NCBI GenBank assembly: GCA_003550325.1
Contig: QKWP01000347.1
Location: forward strand, 258,366-322,365
Source: Gigaspora rosea
Taxonomy: Eukaryota; Glomeromycota; Glomeromycetes; Diversisporales; Gigasporaceae
Length of the DNA stretch: 64,000 bases
Reading direction: 5' to 3'
The translations under genes and the position numbers were made by a program. How positions within the stretch are numbered: the first letter of the stretch is position 1; each line of letters begins with the position of its first letter. Below the pieces are notes generated by a model that saw only the letters and a list, made by a program, of their open reading frames with translations, was not told the DNA's origin and ran no database searches. This document shows, piece by piece, positions 59,476-64,000 of this stretch.

Positions 59476-61347
59476 TTAAATATTTGTTGACAACCAACTA
59501 TGTAAACATAAACATGCTCTTGCAGATTCACTATTTAGTCTATTTCTTGATTTGTTAATTACTTGACCTGCAATTGAAAAAAGTTGTTCACATGGAACTG
59601 AACTAGCTTGAATACATAAATAATTATGAGCGAGTTTTGAAAGTGCTGGATATTCTACTGTATGAGTATTCCACCAATCTAAAAGTTTTATAGTTTCATC
59701 TGCTTCTGCAAATAACCAATATTTATGAGCTTCATCATCCATTATTTGTGCTTGCTGTGATGTATTTTTCAATTTTTGATAAAAACTAGATACTTTTTTA
59801 GATACTAATAATGATGGTTGTTGATTAATTTTTTGTCTGATTGGTGTTAAAATTTCTTCAATAGTCATATCAGGAAAACAAAGCTTTTTATATCTAGGAT
59901 CTAAAAAAGCAGAAATATGCAAAGATTCAGTTATTGTATTAAAATATTCAATAAATTTAGATAACATTGCTTCAACAACTTCTTCTAATAGAAAATTTTT
60001 ATTTTCTAAATCATTTCTAAGAGCCAATAAAATTATTTGTGCATGTGCAATTGTTGGATAAGTTTGTGAAGAAAGTTCAATAGTAGCATCATTAAATAGT
60101 TCTAATAATACAACTAAATCTTCATAAATTTGCCAATCTTTTATATCTGGCATATAAGGGTTTAAACTTGGATGTTTAATTAATAACATATTTATAGATT
60201 CATAAAGTAAACATGCTCTTTTAATCATCTGATATGTTGAATTCCATCTTGTCTTGCAATCTAAAATTGGAACTAAAAAAGTTTTTTCATTCAAAACTGC
60301 AAGTTGTTCTAAATCTTCAAGAATCTTAGTTGATTTACGAATAGTTTTAATTAATTTTCTTAATTTTTTAACTGAATCTTCTAAAAGATTTAAACCAGCA
60401 AAAACCACTAAATTAAGTATATGGGCTATGCATCTATAATGATTGAAATTGTTTAAAATTAACTTATCTTGTAAATAATTTGCAGCAGAAATCATATTTG
60501 CAGCATTATCAGTAGTTAATGCAATAGTTTTAGTTTTAATTCCAAATTCTTCAAGTAAATCATATATTTTGTCAGCAATATTTTTTCCAGTATGAGAACC
60601 TTTAAACTGAAATATATCTAGTACAAAATGTTGCAATTTCCAATTATTATCAATAAAATGAATAGTAATTGCCATAAAATTTTCAAATTTTAAAGATGTC
60701 CAAAAATCAGTTGTAAGAGCAACTTTATTTGAAAATTCATTAAAATAATCTTTTACCAAATTTCTTTGTTGATTAAATTGTTCAATAATTAAATTATGGA
60801 TAGTTTTACGAGTAGGAATTTGATACAATGGATCTAATTTTTGAACCATTTTATGAAAAGCTTTTTCTTCTACTACTTTAAATGGTTTAAGAGATAAAAT
60901 AATCCATTTAAGAATTGCTTGAGTTTTTTCTGCTTGAACTGCTACTGAATGTTTGTTAATTCTAATATTTGTTGTTTCATTATTTAACAATAATTTATGC
61001 AAATGTTGTAAATGAATACGAATAGAACTAGTTGATGTAGTTGGTTCAAATATTTTAGGGCATTGAGAACATTTACGAGTTTGTTTATCTACAAATTTCC
61101 AAACATCTGCTTCTTTATTACTTAATTTAACTTGCTGAGTGAATTTTAAATTTTTAGCTAAATTTTCTTCATTAGTTGCAATTATTTCTTCAAAGCTTAG
61201 ATCATGTATACTTTGTATAATTTCTTCTTGTTCAGCTTCAATGCCGTCCTCTTCTAAATCACTAATATAAATATCATTATCAAGTTGTATTTGCAAATTT
61301 TCTTCTTCACTACAATCTTCAGGAGAATAATTTGAACTAGAAGACAT
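59476..61347 (-). CDS. hAT-family transposase, 623 aa
   Basis: Single uninterrupted frame starting MSSSSNYSPEDCSEEE. An acidic N-terminus is followed by a BED zinc finger (C93, C96, H112, H117 in RKCSQCPKIF...IHLQHLH). The RNase H-like core has TTDFWTS with D214 and TTDNAANM with D280, then CIAHILNLVV (C306, H309) and TRWNSTYQM. The C-terminal hATC dimerisation block reads YPALSKLAHNYLCIQASSVP then CEQLFSIAG; E587 is the candidate third acidic residue. Length is usual for hAT transposases. It cuts and reinserts DNA carrying its own TIRs, acting in the nucleus. It sits inside the TIRs of the 56,394-63,847 element. All expected landmarks are present, so activity is possible but not shown. Confidence 0.93.
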   Translation of the reverse strand: MSSSSNYSPEDCSEEENLQIQLDNDIYISDLEEDGIEAEQEEIIQSIHDLSFEEIIATNEENLAKNLKFTQQVKLSNKEADVWKFVDKQTRKCSQCPKIFEPTTSTSSIRIHLQHLHKLLLNNETTNIRINKHSVAVQAEKTQAILKWIILSLKPFKVVEEKAFHKMVQKLDPLYQIPTRKTIHNLIIEQFNQQRNLVKDYFNEFSNKVALTTDFWTSLKFENFMAITIHFIDNNWKLQHFVLDIFQFKGSHTGKNIADKIYDLLEEFGIKTKTIALTTDNAANMISAANYLQDKLILNNFNHYRCIAHILNLVVFAGLNLLEDSVKKLRKLIKTIRKSTKILEDLEQLAVLNEKTFLVPILDCKTRWNSTYQMIKRACLLYESINMLLIKHPSLNPYMPDIKDWQIYEDLVVLLELFNDATIELSSQTYPTIAHAQIILLALRNDLENKNFLLEEVVEAMLSKFIEYFNTITESLHISAFLDPRYKKLCFPDMTIEEILTPIRQKINQQPSLLVSKKVSSFYQKLKNTSQQAQIMDDEAHKYWLFAEADETIKLLDWWNTHTVEYPALSKLAHNYLCIQASSVPCEQLFSIAGQVINKSRNRLNSESARACLCLHSWLSTNI

Positions 61348-62640
61348 ATTTTAAATAATAAATAAAATATAAATATAAGATAAAATAAAAAACAATGATA
61401 AATAAAAATAAAAATGTATAATGTTAAAAATAAACTTTAAATAGATGTATTAAATAATAATAAATTGTATATAAATTAGAATTTAAATAAAGGTAAAAAT
61501 TTGAACTTGTTATGGTAGTTAAAAAATAAACTTTATAAATATAATAAAACTTAAAAAATTAAAATTTTTTAAATTCGAATTACGTGTTAACTGTATACGT
61601 TGTTACTATTGGTTGGGAGATATCAGATCCACTGGTTAAAGCTACTTGGATAGTAAATGATAATTATGTGTTATCAGCAGAAAATTCAAATAGAGAATTC
61701 TGAAGGACGTGGGTTTCTTTGGCATATAAGAAATTGAATCGGACGTGATGTAATTAAAAAGAGGGGAATTGATGTATATTTAAAACAATGGGGTTAATTA
61801 AAAGAATCAATCAGTGTAATATATCAAATAGTGTATCAACTTAAACAAATCAATATAGTCTTAAACGAATCGATAAATGTATCACTTTAATTAAATCAAT
61901 GTACAGTTATATGTATCAGCGATATCAAAGCAATTAATCAAGAAAATAAACAAAACAGCAGCGTAATGCTAACAAGCAGTGTTGAGAATTCGATAGAATT
62001 CGATTACAGGAATAAATTTTATATAAGTTGCCTTCGGCTTTGAAATGCCTACTAACTTATATAGGGTCAAGGTTTCTTATTAAACAAACAATCAGATCGA
62101 AGTCTGAAGTTTTTATTGAAAGGCTAATTCCAAGCCTTTAAATACATATTTTTCTTTACATAAATTAATTAGACTACACTACTCTAGCGAAACATTTTCA
62201 CCTACTATCTAAAGATCCATCACCCCATCATTCTCTTCAATACCAATCCCTTCTTTATTAATCAGATTCGCCCTACACGCCTTTCCAATTTTAAGACTTC
62301 CGCCCGGGCATTCACACATGAAAGTTCAGATGAAACACGATAAGACATCAGCAGATTCCTGAAAATACTGAATGCCTCGCGGCAACATGAGTAATTCGCC
62401 CTACACGCCTTTCCAATTTTAAGACTTCCACCCGGGATTCACACATGAAAGTTCAGATGAAACACGTTAAGACATCAGCAGATTCCTGAAAATACTGAAT
62501 GCCTCGCGGCAACATGAGTAATCGGCTGCCTTCAGATAGACGCGTAATTACAATTTCTTAGTTAAGCGTGGTGGTGTAAACGGGGACCGAGGATCGGGTC
62601 ACATATATGGCTAATCAGATTCAAATACGACTTCGATCAA
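61348..62640. other. hAT internal region upstream of the transposase
   Basis: AT-rich leader (61,348-61,600), then a less AT-rich block (about 61,600-62,610) that begins TGTTACTATTGG and ends GGGTCACA and could be an LTR remnant. A matching TSD is not seen, so this is left open. No coding frame. Confidence 0.35.
62268..62521. repeat. Two-copy tandem repeat of about 127 bp
   Basis: TTCGCCCTACACGCCTTTCC...CGCGGCAACATGAGTAA occurs twice in a row (62,268-62,394; 62,395-62,521) with very few differences, so the duplication is recent. Confidence 0.85.
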
Positions 62641-63847
62641 CTTTAGTATAATAATAAATATAGAAATAAAAAGTGATATGTATAAGAACAACAAAATAGG
62701 AAATAAAAGAATTATATATGTGTTAACAAATAAAGAAATTATAAGGAACATTCGGTTGTCAATCGATCATCGATCAAAATCGATGATCAAAGTATACGGT
62801 TTAAGAGTTCAGGACGATCACGTAAAGTGATCACGGGGTTCCGATACCAAAATTTTAAGACTGGGGTAAAAAAAATTTTAATTTTTTCGAGTGTAACAAC
62901 GTATTTATATTATATTTATTAATTTATTGTATTACAATTATTATAGCTTGCAAAATATATCTTTTATTATCGAAAAAATCATCGTACAATCGCGCAATCG
63001 GACACAATCAGGTGATTGTTCAAGTGATCATATTCGATTGTATTTGTGTGCAACGATCTACAAATTTGATAAAAAGTCACATCATTTTGCAAACCGCGAT
63101 AAATAAGAAATTGCTCACAAACATACATTAAAGGACAAAAATACAAATTTGCATGTGAGCCACGATACACAAATTTGATCAAAAGATGCATCATTTTGCA
63201 AACCATGATAATTTATTATCAAACTTTTGCATTCTTTCTTGCTCGGTTGTTAGATAAAAGCATAAAATAAAAAAAAAGACTTTTTGAAAGTGATAAGTAT
63301 ACAAAACATGCCTGACTTTTACTATCCTACAATAAATATATCTTAGCTGTCGCACCAATTTTGCCACAGCAGATTATCGATTTTAAATTGTCTAACTGCT
63401 GGGATCTACAAAATTTTGGCCCGCATTATACGATTGTTACATAATTTTGGCCGGAATTAAGTATTTTAACTTTTTCATTACAAAAATAGAAATTTTTAGG
63501 GAATAGGCCCTATGGTATGTAAAATTAGTCCAGGAACATTTTTCGCTTAATAGGCGGTTGTGATTTCATTAGTAAGATTTTGAGTAATTTCAGCCTAAAT
63601 TTTTGATCGTCTCTCTTATCCAATCAAAATCGAGAGTCTGCTGTGACGCAACAGCTAGACTATTTCTTGCAATAATTCTGTAATTTGTGCACTTCATGCC
63701 GAATTAAGCAATAATGATGATTTATCAGCCAGAAAATAAAACATTTGGCATCGGCTAGACGGTCAGCTAAGCCGGTCTAGTCGACTATGTCGACTACGGC
63801 TATAGCCGAGCGGCTAGCCGACTATTAGCCGACCGAACCCATCCCTA
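62641..63847. repeat. hAT right arm
   Basis: No gene. Holds the ATCGATGATC-rich hairpin at 62,760-62,800, repeat R1 copy 2 (63,305-63,555) and the subterminal GGCTAGCCGACTA-type motifs before the right TIR. The minus frame at 62,979-63,206 has no recognisable features. Confidence 0.55.
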
Positions 63848-64000
63848 ATCTTGGTACATTAATTAAAAATGACGGCAATGAAATTTTACATATATTAAGC
63901 ACAAATCTAGCCTCATAACCTCTAACATTAAGGCTCTAACCCTAAATTTTTGTCTCAGGCACTTAACTTATATACAAAATCGAACACACACCCTCATCAA

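Larger units (their letters stand above)
56394..63847 (-). mobile_element. Complete hAT DNA transposon with 8-bp TSD
   Basis: 7,454 bp. TIR TAGGGATGGGTTCGGTC is perfect over 17 bp at both ends, and ATCTTGGT is duplicated exactly (56,386-56,393 and 63,848-63,855). Subterminal regions (56,410-56,475; 63,735-63,835) are rich in AGTCGGCTA/GCTATAGCC-type motifs. It encodes one uninterrupted transposase on the minus strand. The rest is AT-rich filler with further repeats. Length is large for a hAT, in part through internal insertions. Intact ends, exact TSD and open transposase suggest a fairly recent insertion. Confidence 0.9.

Noticed and set aside
61600-62610. Solo LTR in the hAT
   Set aside because: TGTTAC and TCACA edges are suggestive, but the flanks give no matching duplication and no second copy is in the window.
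1-64000. tRNA or rRNA genes
   Set aside because: I found no convincing cloverleaf with A and B boxes and no rRNA-like sequence; a tRNA scan would be needed to exclude them.

Overview
The window is AT-rich eukaryotic nuclear DNA and most resembles a glomeromycotinan (arbuscular mycorrhizal) fungus such as Rhizophagus. That reading rests on the strong AT bias, very short GT-AG introns (78-106 bp), Ty3/gypsy elements, a Sel1-like repeat remnant and an RNF213-class giant gene. The species is an inference, because nothing in the window names it.

Layout. 1-11,955 has no gene I can support. It holds repeats: three unrelated sequence families built as alternating inverted (head-to-head, tail-to-tail) arrays, clusters of a GGTTCA hexamer, several small terminal-inverted-repeat (TIR) elements with target-site duplications (TSDs), and a diverged 1.3 kb direct duplication. 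A single N at 11,956 marks an assembly join. 11,957-23,641 is an old, broken Ty3/gypsy fossil on the plus strand, itself hit by TIR elements and by an inverted array. 23,643-31,319 is a dispersed CACGT-rich repeat (two good copies and one diverged copy in the window), a 48-bp tandem array with two hairpins per unit, and more small TIR elements. 31,320-40,492 is a younger Ty3/gypsy fossil on the minus strand carrying a solo LTR and an AT-only TIR element. 40,761-55,054 is the one host gene. 56,394-63,847 is a hAT DNA transposon with an exact 8-bp TSD and an uninterrupted 623-residue transposase.

The host gene can be assembled from sequence alone: 14 exons, 13 GT-AG introns, frame kept at every junction, 13,128 coding bases, 4,375 residues. 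It is an RNF213-type protein: N-terminal CBM20-like domain, long stalk, AAA+ core with two good Walker A/B units, shell region, RZ zinc finger and C-terminal domain. The RING finger of animal RNF213 is absent, and the RZ finger has an altered first metal-ligand pair.

The other genes in the window are mobile-element genes. The most notable non-genic pattern is the repeated use of an alternating-inverted design by unrelated sequences, together with at least eight TIR elements whose TSD or paralogous empty site is readable by eye.
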